Shown one piece after another: positions 63,414 through 64,000 of a stretch of DNA of 64,000 nucleotides (positions are counted from its first letter, which is position 1; each line of letters starts with the position of its first letter). The position numbers and the translations under genes are program-made. The notes below the pieces were generated by a model, which did not search any database, was not told the DNA's origin, and was given only the letters and a program-made list of their open reading frames with translations. Source of the DNA: an uncultured Methanospirillum sp. Lineage in GTDB: Archaea; Halobacteriota; Methanomicrobia; Methanomicrobiales; Methanospirillaceae. The DNA is taken from contig NZ_OY764544.1 in assembly GCF_963668475.1 (NCBI RefSeq), forward strand, positions 2,232,001-2,296,000, given 5' to 3'.

Positions 63414-64000
63414 TTATGACGAACCCTGAAGGATGGATGCTGCTTTTTCAGAGGCTATCTGAGCCTCTTCGCCCCTGCCTAGTTTCACCAGGGCATCAGC
63501 CTTTGTCTTCCATGCTGCAGCATCGTCAGCGTTGAGCGCAAGAGCCGTCTCACATGCTGTTATTGCCTCATCGTATCTGTCCAGATTGTATAATGCTGAA
63601 CCCCTGTTCTTCCATCCCGGCTCGTACTTCGGGTCAAGAGTGGTGGCTTTCACGTAATCGGTGAGGGCTTCATCCTCTCTGCCAAGGTTATGACCTGCTA
63701 GGCCCCGGTTGGTCCAGGTTCTTGCAATATCAGGTTTAAGCTCCAGTGACCGGTCATATGCAGCAAGCGCCTCTTCATACCTTTCGAGATGATCGAGCAC
63801 GAGACCGGTGTTTGACCAGGCGAGGGCGTCTTCGGGATTCAACTCAGTGGTCTTATGTAATGCTTCAAGGGCTTCTTCGTACTTTCCCTGACTAGCCAGG
63901 GCCAGGCCGATGTTTCCCCAGGCCATGGCATTTGACGGATCAAGGACTGTAGCGTTCTGGTAGGCAGCGATGGCTTCGTCATAATTGCCCTGCCCAAAGT
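63414..64000 (-). CDS. Tetratricopeptide-repeat protein (cut by right edge)
   Basis: At least five TPR units are visible, e.g. AWGNIGLALASQGKYEEALE and AWTNRGLAGHNLGREDEALT, with the frame open through the window edge (QGNYDEAIAAYQNATVLDPS). Likely a protein-interaction scaffold. The start and any other domain lie outside. Confidence 0.85.
   Translation of the reverse strand, partial: FGQGNYDEAIAAYQNATVLDPSNAMAWGNIGLALASQGKYEEALEALHKTTELNPEDALAWSNTGLVLDHLERYEEALAAYDRSLELKPDIARTWTNRGLAGHNLGREDEALTDYVKATTLDPKYEPGWKNRGSALYNLDRYDEAITACETALALNADDAAAWKTKADALVKLGRGEEAQIASEKAASILQGSS

Overview
The window comes from a methanogenic archaeon, most likely of the order Methanomicrobiales (Methanospirillum- or Methanoregula-like; the genus is not proven here). 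The evidence is an Mmp10 gene (radical SAM methylase of methyl-coenzyme M reductase), HypF for [NiFe] hydrogenases, archaeal ribosomal proteins eS1 (S3ae) and S15, KEOPS subunit Pcc1, an ASH-Ski2-type helicase, archaeal TATA boxes ahead of tRNA genes, and large surface proteins built from PKD and PEGA domains.

Layout. 1-13.7 kb is housekeeping: a TMEM175-like channel (cut by the left edge), a CstB-like sulfur-handling enzyme with a degenerate DNA-methylase-like protein, initiator tRNA-Met, thioredoxin with a short Lhr-like helicase, an unusual subtilase, a sodium:solute symporter with a 39-aa accessory protein, a PEGA surface protein and LysS. 14-21.4 kb is a surface cluster: a dockerin-ended beta-propeller/PKD protein followed by two cohesin-like PKD proteins. 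21.4-35.8 kb holds hypF, an operon of two regulators plus the ASH-Ski2 helicase, amtB-glnK, serS, a translation/KEOPS/RecJ-like cluster, mmp10 and tRNA-Thr.

35,747-54,326 is an integrated element of about 18.6 kb in the 3' end of tRNA-Thr(TGT). It has 19-bp direct repeats (attL/attR), a tyrosine integrase with a C-terminal zinc ribbon, and mirrored GGTCA-type site arrays inboard of both ends. It carries a leftward gene block: small RHH and zinc-ribbon proteins, a PrimPol-helicase, a DUF2637-HTH protein, a TerS-like protein, a DUF2190 cement-like protein, a capsid-protease-like protein and a tail tape measure. No large terminase, portal, major capsid or tail-tube gene is recognisable, so it is either a decayed provirus or a satellite-like element. 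The replication gene is interrupted by a 1,212-bp IS630-family copy with a TA duplication; removing it restores one reading frame. Two non-coding features stand out: a helically phased GTTAAC operator array that runs through a repressor gene into its promoter, and about 350 bp of tightly packed, mutually different palindromes followed by a strong RNA-like stem.

54.4-64 kb returns to chromosome: a sensor kinase, a DUF5591 protein, an I42 inhibitor, a lipoprotein, an orphan Dam-type methylase, a HEPN protein, thiM-thiE, a Trm5-like methylase and a TPR protein cut by the right edge.
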